Numbered from the stretch's first letter, positions 1 to 6,660 are shown. The stretch: DNA of 8,889 bases from Treponema sp. (GCA_012799545.1 JAAZLA010000033.1:1-8889); one strand, 5' to 3'. Notes: generated from the letters alone by a model not told the origin. Program-made: numbers and translations.

Positions 1-893
1 TCAGCACCATCGGAACCCATACCAGTTAAAACAATAGATATACAACGATTGGCGAACACCCTTGCTAGACTAAAAAAAAGTGGGTCTGCTGCTGGCCGTA
101 AAAAATGTTTTTCAGCCTCTTGATTAAGAACTATAAAATAGTCTTTATTAAAATCTGAACCTTCAACTAGCATGTGATAATTTGCCGGAGCAAGGTAGAC
201 ATGGCCTTTTTCTATCTTTTGACCATTATGCGCAAGATGCACCGGAAGCGGACTTGTTTGCGACAACCAAGAAACAAAATGAATATCGAAGTTTTTTTCT
301 ATGTGCTGTACAATGAGAATAGGCAAGGGAAATTGTGGACCAAGTTCTTGCAGTAGTTTTTGAATCGCAAGAGGGCCACCCGTTGAAGATGCAATACCTA
401 CGATTTCGTATTCGATTTTTTCATAATCAATATTCTTGACCCCTTCTTGAATATAAAAGTCAAATAGTTTTTCTTGTGTTTGAATGAGAGGTCTATTATA
501 AAAGCCTGTATTTGCCTCTGCTATAGCATGTATTTTGTCAAAAAACTCCCTGTAAAAAGATGAGGTTAGAATAGATAAATCTGGTTTTTGAATAATTTCG
601 ACGGCCCCAAACTCTAAGGCTTTGTAAGCAAGATCAAATGAATCTTCAGAAGTAAAAATAACAATTGCACAAGGAGTTTTTTCCATAATGCGTTTTGTTG
701 CTTCAATTCCGTCCATCAATGGCATAGATACATCCATGATAATAACGTCTGGTTTCAATTGTTTCGCGAGCTCAACTGCTTTTAAGCCATTTCCTGCCTC
801 ACCCACAACCGATATAAGGGAGTTTTTTTGAAGACTTTTTGAGAGCATATTTCGAATAATAGCAGAATCATCTACAAGCAATACTCGCGTCAA
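1..893 (-). CDS. cheB: Chemotaxis response regulator / protein-glutamate methylesterase CheB (3' end outside window)
   Basis: CheB removes methyl groups from glutamates of chemoreceptors, for adaptation, when its receiver domain is phosphorylated by CheA. About 297 codons are visible and the reading frame is open to the left edge, so the C-terminus is missing. The receiver domain (residues 1-105) has acidic D8 and D9, phosphoacceptor D54 (IIMDVSMP) and K103 (QKP). A linker follows, then the methylesterase domain with all three catalytic residues: S170 in ASSTGGP, H197 in VQHIEKNF and D295 in LTGMGSDGA. The start is taken as TTG at 893, because MTRVLLVDDS is the standard beginning of a receiver domain and AGGCAGGG lies 8 nt upstream. 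The gene begins 15 nt after the cheW stop, so the two are probably co-transcribed. No cheR is visible. Identity is near certain; the start codon is likely but not proven. Confidence 0.96.
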   Translation of the reverse strand, partial: MTRVLLVDDSAIIRNMLSKSLQKNSLISVVGEAGNGLKAVELAKQLKPDVIIMDVSMPLMDGIEATKRIMEKTPCAIVIFTSEDSFDLAYKALEFGAVEIIQKPDLSILTSSFYREFFDKIHAIAEANTGFYNRPLIQTQEKLFDFYIQEGVKNIDYEKIEYEIVGIASSTGGPLAIQKLLQELGPQFPLPILIVQHIEKNFDIHFVSWLSQTSPLPVHLAHNGQKIEKGHVYLAPANYHMLVEGSDFNKDYFIVLNQEAEKHFLRPAADPLFFSLARVFANRCISIVLTGMGSDGA

Positions 894-908
894 CTTAATT
901 TCCCTGCC

Positions 909-1448
909 TTATGTATTTTTTATTTCTTTATTGAGAAGTTCTAAAAAAGAAAAAGGGTTAATCACACTTACTTCATGCCCATCGAAAGGAATTGAAAAAG
1001 AAAAAAAAGAAGACCTAAACATTGAGTCATAGGTTAGCTCTGATATCTTTCCTAAAAAAAAAGTTTCTACTCCAGAAACCTGTATCCCAAATTTTTCTTC
1101 ACTATCGATAATTATAACTATATTTTTTACTGTATTTTCATTTTCCAATAAAACATGTGGATTAAAAAGAACAAAAGGCTCTCCATGTCTGTTTATAAGC
1201 CCTGCAATATATGGCGGCATAAATGGCAAAGGGTCGATCCTAGGATTGTAAAGAATTTCTTTTACACTTGCACTTTGGAAAGCGTATAATGTACTGGCAA
1301 TTTTTACTATTAAAAAAACTTCTTGCGCTTCCTCCGCATCAATTTTCTCTAAATCGATTATTTCTGCATCATCTTCTAATGTCTTTTGTTCTTGCAAATC
1401 TATCTCTTTTTTTTCAACTACTTCTTTCTTCTTTTTCTCTTTACCCAT
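909..1448 (-). CDS. cheW: CheW-like chemotaxis coupling protein with charged N-terminal extension
   Basis: CheW couples receptors to the histidine kinase CheA in the cytoplasmic signalling array. The protein has 179 residues from the ATG at 1448. Residues 1-42 are rich in Lys and Glu and look disordered. The CheW fold runs from about residue 43 to the end, with the typical segment SVKEILYNPRIDPLPFMPPY (61-80) followed by AGLINRHGEPFVLFNP. The usual NLRG and ID-L positions read NRHG and LFN here, so this is a divergent CheW and could be a variant or accessory coupler. A TTG two codons upstream (1454) would also be in frame, but it lies 1 nt from a -10-like element, so ATG 1448 is preferred. 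No Shine-Dalgarno sequence precedes it. The coding sequence contains a run of nine T (sense strand) around residues 129-132. It sits directly upstream of cheB. The domain call is strong; use of cheW as the primary coupler's name is less sure. Confidence 0.88.
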   Translation of the reverse strand: MGKEKKKKEVVEKKEIDLQEQKTLEDDAEIIDLEKIDAEEAQEVFLIVKIASTLYAFQSASVKEILYNPRIDPLPFMPPYIAGLINRHGEPFVLFNPHVLLENENTVKNIVIIIDSEEKFGIQVSGVETFFLGKISELTYDSMFRSSFFSFSIPFDGHEVSVINPFSFLELLNKEIKNT

Positions 1449-1454
1449 GATCAA

Positions 1455-1483
1455 AGTGTAGCTTGATACATTGCAGTTGTCAA
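1455..1483 (-). promoter_or_regulatory. cheW-cheB promoter predicted to give a leaderless mRNA
   Basis: Read on the minus strand, TTGACA (1483-1478) is followed by a 17-nt spacer and TACACT (1460-1455), a near-consensus housekeeping promoter. The -10 ends 6 nt before the cheW ATG at 1448, so the expected start of transcription is the A of the start codon itself. The matches to consensus are seen directly; leaderless transcription is inferred from the spacing and from the absence of a ribosome binding site. Confidence 0.72.
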
Positions 1484-1538
1484 GTTTTTTAAAAAAGTGA
1501 GAAATAAGAAGAAGAATAAAAAAAAGGCACTAAAAACC

Positions 1539-3287
1539 TTACTTATAATGATTTCCGGGAATTCCAACACGAGAAAGTGGCCAAAAACGGAAGCTTGTTG
1601 TTCCTAAAATTCGTTTTTTGGAAACCTCTCTTTGCTCCATATTGGAATAATAATACATAGAAAAAGGGTCATGCTCTGTTAAAGGCTTTGCATAGGTCTC
1701 ATAGGAATGGCGCATGTCAAGAGAGTTAAAACGATTATCTCCCATTAAAAAATAGGCATCATTGGAAAGAAAATTGGCCTTATCGCCTATGGTTGGGGGA
1801 AAAACAGGCATATTTCGCGAATCGTTGAGAATCATATACGTATGTAATTGTTCAGCTTTTTGCAACAAGCCAATAAAAACGTCATCATAGGATGCAATTC
1901 CTAAACTTGAATCATGAACGATGAGTTCTGTACTGCGAATAACTAAGTCTGCAAAAATAAGTTTTGCCATAATATTGAGCTTAAACATCGCTTCTTCATA
2001 GCCATCGAGGCGACTGAGATCAACATCTGTCCATGAAGTTAAAAAAGCATGAAACCATGCTCCACCTTCATCTTTTGTCAAAAGTTTTTTGGTTATACTT
2101 GCATATTGTGTAAACAAAAAATACTCATGCATTTCAGGACTTGTTAGAAAATGTGTAAAAGATGCATCTAAGTCTGTTTTTTTCCCTGTTATTTGTTCTT
2201 TTAAGGCAAGAAAGCGCTTAGAAAAAGCTTCAGCTTGCTGGGCTGCATCCTCTAAATCATAGGAGCGCCGCTCTGCTTCAATATCCAAAAGCGTTTTATA
2301 CACTTCGTTTGTAAGCGGCATCCTCTGAATTTTTGGTTTTATATCACTTGGTAGCTCATGCAAGTTCCACGCTGCCCAATAGCTATCATCTTCTACCACT
2401 CTAAAAGCATTCTCTTCCTTTGTACGCGCGTATAGTTTTCCATCAAGCAGATATATTTGTTCTCCGGGCAAGCCACAAACGCGTTTTACAAGTGGATCAG
2501 CCTTTAAGTCGCCGTTTTCATCGACGTTTAGATTCACCGTTGTAAAACTAAACATAAATACTAACTGCGATAAAAAACTCTGAAGTTCAGCTTTTCGTGA
2601 ATTATCATAATGTGGGTTACGAAAGACAACAATATCGCCGCGTTTATAGTTACGCAGATCTGGTATACCTACATCAGATAAGGGAAAGACAGGACCAGAG
2701 GCTGTTTTGAACACAACAACTCTGTCGCCAACGAGAAATTCTGGGACCATGGATTCAGAGGGTATTTCGTAAAGTTGAAATACAAAGATATTTACCAATG
2801 TTACAATGAGGGCAGCTTGTACAAAGGCGTCTATCCAACTAATTGCTTCGCCTATTACAGAAATTTTCTTTTTACCCTTTTTATTGAGCTTTATTTCAGG
2901 CTCGGTAAAATCTGGATTATTGATATAAAAACGCTTTGGGTTGCTCAGATACATAAAAACATTTGAAAAAATAGTTACCGCTACCCATACAAGCACCGCA
3001 ATAAGGTCAAGTGCATACGAAGTATCATTATTCCCTGCACGACGCAAAATAAAGGTTAATAAAAGCACGAAGGGAGTATACTCGTAAAGCTTTCTAATAA
3101 CTGAGAGAGGAAGGCTTTTTCTTTGTGAAAACAAAACGATCCCTAAATACGCAAGCAATAAAGAAAAAATAAGGCTTGGTAGAAAGGCAAGGGCAGAAAT
3201 ATCTGCATAAAACGAAAGATTCAGTAAGGTAAAACAAAATGACAAAGCGATAACAAGCACTTGCAATACTAAAATATGTTTTTTCAT
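1539..3287 (-). CDS. lepB: Signal peptidase I (leader peptidase) with large insert
   Basis: This membrane serine protease cleaves signal peptides from exported proteins on the outer face of the cytoplasmic membrane. It has 582 residues, against 324 in E. coli. Four hydrophobic segments (about 5-26, 31-54, 69-83, 91-115) precede a fifth (about 151-172) that leads straight into the catalytic Ser box, EIPSESMVPEF, with S179 the nucleophile. Box C/D is KRGDIVVFRNP (215-225). The general-base Lys is K268 in VKRVCGLPGE, and the last box is GDNRFNSLDMRH (516-527). An odd number of helices with the N-terminus inside puts the active site outside, as required. Roughly residues 291-505 are a mostly helical, charged insert with no signal peptidase motif. 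MKKHILVLQV from ATG 3287 is a natural start, but there is no ribosome binding site; a -10 element ends 6 nt upstream. The gene is divergent from hpt, and its stop lies 90 nt before the cheW ATG. Identity is confident. Confidence 0.95.
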   Translation of the reverse strand: MKKHILVLQVLVIALSFCFTLLNLSFYADISALAFLPSLIFSLLLAYLGIVLFSQRKSLPLSVIRKLYEYTPFVLLLTFILRRAGNNDTSYALDLIAVLVWVAVTIFSNVFMYLSNPKRFYINNPDFTEPEIKLNKKGKKKISVIGEAISWIDAFVQAALIVTLVNIFVFQLYEIPSESMVPEFLVGDRVVVFKTASGPVFPLSDVGIPDLRNYKRGDIVVFRNPHYDNSRKAELQSFLSQLVFMFSFTTVNLNVDENGDLKADPLVKRVCGLPGEQIYLLDGKLYARTKEENAFRVVEDDSYWAAWNLHELPSDIKPKIQRMPLTNEVYKTLLDIEAERRSYDLEDAAQQAEAFSKRFLALKEQITGKKTDLDASFTHFLTSPEMHEYFLFTQYASITKKLLTKDEGGAWFHAFLTSWTDVDLSRLDGYEEAMFKLNIMAKLIFADLVIRSTELIVHDSSLGIASYDDVFIGLLQKAEQLHTYMILNDSRNMPVFPPTIGDKANFLSNDAYFLMGDNRFNSLDMRHSYETYAKPLTEHDPFSMYYYSNMEQREVSKKRILGTTSFRFWPLSRVGIPGNHYK

Positions 3288-3293
3288 ACAACT

Positions 3294-3322
3294 AGTATAG
3301 ATAGTTTATTGAAAATAATCTA
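3294..3322 (-). promoter_or_regulatory. Putative lepB promoter, leaderless
   Basis: On the minus strand, TATACT (3299-3294) ends 6 nt before the lepB ATG (3287). A weak -35, TAGATT (3322-3317), lies 17 nt upstream and shares only 3 of 6 positions with TTGACA. The distance predicts transcription starting at the start codon, and no Shine-Dalgarno sequence is present. The -10 is clear and the -35 is poor. Confidence 0.5.
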
Positions 3323-3355
3323 CAATTGAACAAAATAAAATTCATCTTTATTGTT

Positions 3356-3372
3356 TACACAGTTTCTGTGTA
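3356..3372. repeat. 17-bp inverted repeat upstream of hpt, possible operator
   Basis: TACACAG-TTT-CTGTGTA is a perfect 7-bp inverted repeat with a 3-bp centre in the lepB-hpt intergenic region. It covers most of the place where the -35 of the putative hpt promoter (-10 at 3391-3396) would lie, and no TTGACA-like hexamer is present there. It could bind a dimeric regulator that replaces or blocks -35 recognition. It lies 34 nt upstream of the lepB -35 candidate, so it could affect both genes. No known consensus is matched with confidence. Confidence 0.4.
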
Positions 3373-3390
3373 TGTATCGGGGAAAAAGAG

Positions 3391-3398
3391 TATACAAT
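3391..3398 (+). promoter_or_regulatory. Putative -10 of hpt, close to the start codon
   Basis: TATACA (3391-3396), or the overlapping TACAAT (3393-3398), lies 5 or 3 nt before the hpt ATG at 3402. The position resembles the -10 elements of cheW, lepB and tatD, but the hexamer match is weaker and there is no -35. The purine-rich stretch GGGGAAAAAGAG (3379-3390) is too far upstream to be a good ribosome binding site. Confidence 0.3.
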
Positions 3399-3401
3399 TT
3401 T

Positions 3402-3755
3402 ATGGAAGTAAAACCGAAATTATTGCACATAGAAGAAGCTTTAAGCCGTTTTGGCGATGACCTTGATTTATACAAGGAGCTACTCAGCGATTTTGATTAC
3501 CTCAATGAGTTTTCAAAAAAAAGCTTACAAGAATATCTCGCAAAAAAAAATTTTGCACAATTAAAACGAATAATACATAAACTCAAAGGTGTATCTGGAA
3601 CCATTGGAGCGGAACGCTTATACGATAGCTTGCGAGATTTTGAAAAACTGCTTCTTGCAGAAGATATAGAAAGGCTCGAAACAGAAATCATTCACCTCGA
3701 TGCTCTATATACAAAAACTTGCGCTGAAATTATGCAATTTCTAAAAGAGTCTTAA
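3402..3755 (+). CDS. Stand-alone histidine phosphotransfer (Hpt) domain protein
   Basis: Hpt proteins carry phosphoryl groups between response-regulator receiver domains in multistep phosphorelays. The 117-residue protein is all helical. It has the Hpt signature RIIHKLKGVSGTIGA, in which H59 is the phosphorylated histidine and K62, G63 and G69 are the usual supporting residues. No kinase or receiver domain is attached, so it must serve partners elsewhere. Longer in-frame starts exist upstream (TTG 3351, ATG 3372), but they would add a basic segment, and MEVKPKLLHIEEALSRF is the natural helix start. There is a run of nine A in codons 47-50, before the active His. The last 26 bases overlap the end of tatD on the opposite strand. 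The domain call is strong. The pathway is unknown, though chemotaxis genes lie 2 kb away. Confidence 0.88.
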   Translation: MEVKPKLLHIEEALSRFGDDLDLYKELLSDFDYLNEFSKKSLQEYLAKKNFAQLKRIIHKLKGVSGTIGAERLYDSLRDFEKLLLAEDIERLETEIIHLDALYTKTCAEIMQFLKES

Positions 3756-4467
3756 AGTTTTTTTCAATCTGCCTTGCTAAAACTGCAATCGGTATATCGC
3801 GAAGATTTGCAAGTTTTTCATACACGCGTCGTATATCTTCTGGTCTTGTTTCTTTTTCACCCTTCAGAGTTTGATAAGGTGCATCCGTTTCTAAAAGAAT
3901 ACAATCTAAGCCCAATTTTGCAGCAGAAGAAAGCGCATTTTTATGGCCATTTAATAGTGGTTTTCCAAAAGAAAAAAAAGCATGTACACCTTTTTTTAAA
4001 AGCGACTCGGCTTCTATAAAAGAACCTGGATAGGAATGAAAAATAACTGCAGGAATTTTTTTAAGAGCCGGAATAGAATTAAATATTTTGTGCATTGCTT
4101 TTCTCGTATGCACTAAAATAGGTTTTTTATAGAATATTGCAAGATCTAAACAAACTTGCCAAACTGCATCTTGTTTTTTTTCACTTGCCTTATATTTTTC
4201 ATTAAATAAATCAAAACCAATCTCCCCGATAATATCTGGTGGCTGAGGAGAACCTAAGAGATTTTCTAGAAAAGGAAGCAGTTTTTCATCGGGATTTTGT
4301 GGATGAAGTCCAAAACTTGTATAGACATGGCTTGGGTATTTTTTTTGCAATGCAGCATTTTTTTCCCATTCCCCTACACTATGACTCGCAGAGCAAAAAA
4401 GATTTTCACTCATGTCGGGAAGTACAGACAACTGTGCTAGGTGAATATGTGCATCGCAATATCTCAT
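3730..4467 (-). CDS. tatD: TatD-family metal-dependent hydrolase (putative DNase)
   Basis: TatD proteins are TIM-barrel metalloenzymes with 3'-5' exonuclease or DNase activity, linked to DNA repair. The protein has 245 residues from ATG 4467, close to the family norm of about 255-260. Metal ligands are all present: HxH at H7 and H9 (CDAHIHL), E82 in IGEIGFD, H120 in ILVHTRKA, H144 in IFHSYPGS and D195 in LLETDAPY. A TTG six codons upstream would extend the frame, but family members begin two to four residues before the HxH motif, and the TTG would lie inside the apparent promoter. There is no Shine-Dalgarno sequence; a -10 element ends 6 nt before the ATG. The gene stands alone, divergent from the 72-residue gene and convergent with hpt. 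The family call is confident; the biological substrate is not known. Confidence 0.93.
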   Translation of the reverse strand: MRYCDAHIHLAQLSVLPDMSENLFCSASHSVGEWEKNAALQKKYPSHVYTSFGLHPQNPDEKLLPFLENLLGSPQPPDIIGEIGFDLFNEKYKASEKKQDAVWQVCLDLAIFYKKPILVHTRKAMHKIFNSIPALKKIPAVIFHSYPGSFIEAESLLKKGVHAFFSFGKPLLNGHKNALSSAAKLGLDCILLETDAPYQTLKGEKETRPEDIRRVYEKLANLRDIPIAVLARQIEKNFKTLLEIA

Positions 4468-4473
4468 AGAGAA

Positions 4474-4502
4474 AGTATAAAACAAAAAAAATAAAAAGTC
4501 TA
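4474..4502 (-). promoter_or_regulatory. Putative tatD promoter, leaderless
   Basis: On the minus strand, TAGACT (4502-4497), a 17-nt spacer and TATACT (4479-4474) form a moderate promoter, with the -10 ending 6 nt before the tatD ATG (4467). The predicted transcription start is the A of ATG. The arrangement matches the cheW and lepB promoters. Confidence 0.58.
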
Positions 4503-4527
4503 AGCATATTGTACAAAAATCCGATAC
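4501..4527 (+). promoter_or_regulatory. Weak candidate sigma-28 (motility sigma) promoter upstream of the 72-residue gene
   Basis: TAAG (4501-4504), 15 nt, then TCCGATAC (4520-4527) resembles the sigma-28 consensus TAAA-N15-GCCGATAA at 3 of 4 and 6 of 8 positions with exact spacing. It points toward the gene at 4629 and would leave a leader of about 95 nt. Other promoters are possible nearer the gene, for example TATAAG at 4601-4606, though without a good -35. It rests on one weak match. Confidence 0.22.
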
Positions 4528-4628
4528 TTACAATACGTGACTACTAAAACATTTTACGTTTTATAGTCCTTTGGGAAAAGAAAAAAAATTTAAAGCCAGC
4601 TATAAGACTATTTGATGGGAGGTTCAGT

Positions 4629-4847
4629 ATGGAAACCTATGTATTAAAAGGACACGGTAATTCACAAGATTGTATTAGAATTATGGAAGAAATTAATGAA
4701 GGCTATATCGTTAAAATAATTCGAGATCGAGATGGTTTTGAAGATATAAGTACTGATTTTCTTTCACGAGATTTATTCGAAAGTTGTTTGCGAACAGGCT
4801 ATCTTACAAAATCAACAGTTTCTCAAAAAAAAGCTATCACCGCCTAG
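4629..4847 (+). CDS. Small protein of unknown function (72 residues)
   Basis: I do not recognise this family. The gene looks real: GGGAGG (4617-4622) lies 6 nt before the ATG, the frame is clean, and nothing competes on the other strand. The product is acidic to neutral and soluble, with no signal peptide or membrane segment. A plausible fold is strand (2-8), helix (about 12-23, SQDCIRIMEEIN), strand (25-32, GYIVKIIR), then a strand-helix tail with FLSRDLFESCLRTGYL (44-59) and a short polar C-terminus. It has two cysteines (C15, C53) that are not arranged as a metal site. It is divergent from tatD and convergent with cdd, whose stop codon lies 11 bp away, with no evident terminator between them. 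A small regulatory or adaptor protein is conceivable, but no function can be assigned. Confidence 0.75.
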   Translation: METYVLKGHGNSQDCIRIMEEINEGYIVKIIRDRDGFEDISTDFLSRDLFESCLRTGYLTKSTVSQKKAITA

Positions 4848-4858
4848 AACTTCTATTT

Positions 4859-5275
4859 TTACAAATCTTGATCGGAAAAAGCTCCTGGCAATAATTTTTT
4901 TATCTCTGTTACTTCTACTACACCATCTAGGTTTGTTAGAATTATTTCTAAATCAGGACCGCCCAATTCATCTATAACCTGTCGGCATGCTCCGCAGGGA
5001 GATATGGGACCCTCTGTTTGACCCACGACAGCAAGACGTTTAAAATCACCTCGGGTATAGCCGTCAGCAATCGCAGCAAAAAAAGCAGTTCGTTCTGCGC
5101 AGTTCGTTAAACTGTAGGATGCATTTTCTATATTGCATCCATGGTAGATTTTTCCGTCCTTTGTTTCCAAAGCTGCACCAACGAGAAACTTAGAGTACGG
5201 TACATAGGCTTTTTTTCGTGCCTCTATAGCTTCTTTTATCAATTTTTCTAAGTCAGCAGTATCTCTATCTTTCAT
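4859..5275 (-). CDS. cdd: Cytidine deaminase (short, homotetrameric type)
   Basis: Cdd converts cytidine and deoxycytidine to uridine and deoxyuridine in the cytoplasm, feeding pyrimidine salvage and catabolism. From ATG 5275 the protein has 138 residues, the size of the tetrameric Bacillus-type enzymes. Substrate-binding N48 and E50 lie in GCNIENASY. The zinc site is C59 with catalytic E61 (NCAERTA), plus C94 and C97 (SPCGACRQ). A GTG at 5326 would add 17 residues, but it has no ribosome binding site, while ATG 5275 is preceded by AGGAATGGTGG, so the shorter form is chosen. It is the last gene of the deoC-deoA-cdd operon, 53 nt after deoA. No terminator was found after it. Identity and operon membership are confident. 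Confidence 0.95.
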   Translation of the reverse strand: MKDRDTADLEKLIKEAIEARKKAYVPYSKFLVGAALETKDGKIYHGCNIENASYSLTNCAERTAFFAAIADGYTRGDFKRLAVVGQTEGPISPCGACRQVIDELGGPDLEIILTNLDGVVEVTEIKKLLPGAFSDQDL

Positions 5276-5328
5276 TTTACCACCATTCCTTTTATTTGTT
5301 TCCAAAGTTGCCAAGTAAAAAAACACTT

Positions 5329-6660
5329 CTATAGGTCTTGAACGCTAATACGCTTTGGTATAAGCGGTAAAGCCCTAGGTTTTTCGTCGTGTATATAACA
5401 GGCCTTTTGTATCATTTTGAGAGCAATTTCTGCATCTTTTTCACTTTGCGCATGAATCATCATTAAATCTTCGCCTTGAACAACTTCTTGCCCAAGCTCA
5501 ACTATATCTGTTAAACCAACTGCTGGATCTATAACTTGATCGCTTCGTAAGCGTCCACCACCCAGTGCAACAACAGCAAGACCAATATCTCGCGTATCAA
5601 ATCGAGAGATATAGCCATTTTTTTCTGCTTTTACAGGAATTTTCACAGGCGCCTGTGCCAAATATTTTTTAGGATTTTCCAAAATATCGCTTGGGCCACC
5701 GAGGATATGCACCATTTTAGCAAATTTTTCTGCTGCAAGACCTGAGTCAAGGCTTGCATTGAGTTTTTTTCGAGCATCATCTAAATCCTTTGCAAGCCCT
5801 GAAGCAAGTAAGCCTTCTGCACAAAGCTCGATAGTAACCTCGTGGAGGCGAGATGGCTTTGCCTTCCCTGTAAGGTAATCGATGGCACATTGTACTTCAA
5901 CCGCATTTCCTGCCGCGGGCGCAAGCGACTGATTCATATCGGTTAAAAGAGCAGAAAGCCCTAAACCAGCTCCCGAACCGACCGAAACGATGGAACGTGC
6001 GAGTTCTTCAGATAGTGCAGGTGTCGGCATAAAGGCGCCAGAACCGGTTTTTACGTCCATGACAAGATAATCAAGACCACCAGCGAGTTTTTTTGAAAGG
6101 ATGGATGCGGTAATAAGTGGAATGGACTCAACCGTTGCGGTTACATCTCGCGCCGCATAAATACGTTTGTCAGCTGGAGCGAGGTTTCCTGTTTGCCCTA
6201 TAATTGCTGTTCCTGCAATTTTTACAGCTTCCGTCAATTGTTCATTTGTAGGAAAGGGATTATAACCAGGAATAGATGCAAGTTTATCGAGTGTTCCACC
6301 GGTATGCCCGAGACCTCTGCCTGAAATCATGGGATTAAAACCACCACAGGCAGCAAAGAGAGGACCGAGCATCAGAGAAACAGTGTCCCCTACTCCCCCA
6401 GTAGAGTGCTTATCTATAATTGGACCAGGTAAGTCTAAATGCTTCCATTGCATAATATCACCAGAGTCGCGCATAGCAAGTGTTAAATGAACACACTCTT
6501 CTTTGCTCAAACCATTTAAATAAATCGCCATAGTTAAAGCCGAAATTTGTGCTTCTGAAATAGAGTTGTCAGTTACACCGCGAATAAAAGATTGTATCTC
6601 ATCTTGAGTCAATACTTCTTTGTCTCGTTTTCTTCGAATTGTTTCTTGTGGTAAATACAT
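5329..6660 (-). CDS. deoA: Thymidine phosphorylase (DeoA type)
   Basis: The enzyme splits thymidine or deoxyuridine with phosphate into the free base and deoxyribose-1-phosphate. The protein has 443 residues (E. coli DeoA 440, Bacillus Pdp about 433). The N-terminal helical domain is followed by the phosphate-binding KHSTGGVGD (84-92) and the family signature from SGRGLGHTGGTLDKL (113-127). The residues that bind base and sugar in E. coli fall at the same numbers: H85, R171, S186 and K190. Long stretches such as NLAPADKRIYAARD and GLDYLVMDVKTGSGAF read like the enterobacterial enzyme, so DeoA is preferred over the broader Firmicute pyrimidine-nucleoside phosphorylase, although specificity cannot be proved from sequence. 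The start is ATG 6660, with GGAGG 4 nt upstream. It begins 14 nt after deoC and is followed by cdd. The missing partner is the phosphopentomutase DeoB. Confidence 0.93.
   Translation of the reverse strand: MYLPQETIRRKRDKEVLTQDEIQSFIRGVTDNSISEAQISALTMAIYLNGLSKEECVHLTLAMRDSGDIMQWKHLDLPGPIIDKHSTGGVGDTVSLMLGPLFAACGGFNPMISGRGLGHTGGTLDKLASIPGYNPFPTNEQLTEAVKIAGTAIIGQTGNLAPADKRIYAARDVTATVESIPLITASILSKKLAGGLDYLVMDVKTGSGAFMPTPALSEELARSIVSVGSGAGLGLSALLTDMNQSLAPAAGNAVEVQCAIDYLTGKAKPSRLHEVTIELCAEGLLASGLAKDLDDARKKLNASLDSGLAAEKFAKMVHILGGPSDILENPKKYLAQAPVKIPVKAEKNGYISRFDTRDIGLAVVALGGGRLRSDQVIDPAVGLTDIVELGQEVVQGEDLMMIHAQSEKDAEIALKMIQKACYIHDEKPRALPLIPKRISVQDL

Noticed and set aside
174..356. 60-codon plus-strand ORF inside cheB, and similar plus-strand ORFs inside cheW, lepB, tatD, deoC and lacI
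   Set aside because: These are shadows of well-supported genes on the other strand, without ribosome binding sites or recognisable domains.
1518..1541. Possible terminator after lepB (AAGG/CCTT stem, then a T run on the minus strand)
   Set aside because: The stem is only 4 bp with a 9-nt A+T loop, which is too weak. The T run may simply be A+T-rich spacer.
3094..3291. 65-codon minus-strand ORF overlapping the lepB start
   Set aside because: It is a frame-shifted reading of the lepB membrane region. The lepB frame carries all the catalytic motifs.
5276..5326. GTG start giving cdd a 17-residue N-terminal extension
   Set aside because: It has no ribosome binding site, the extension is not typical of the family, and ATG 5275 is well placed.
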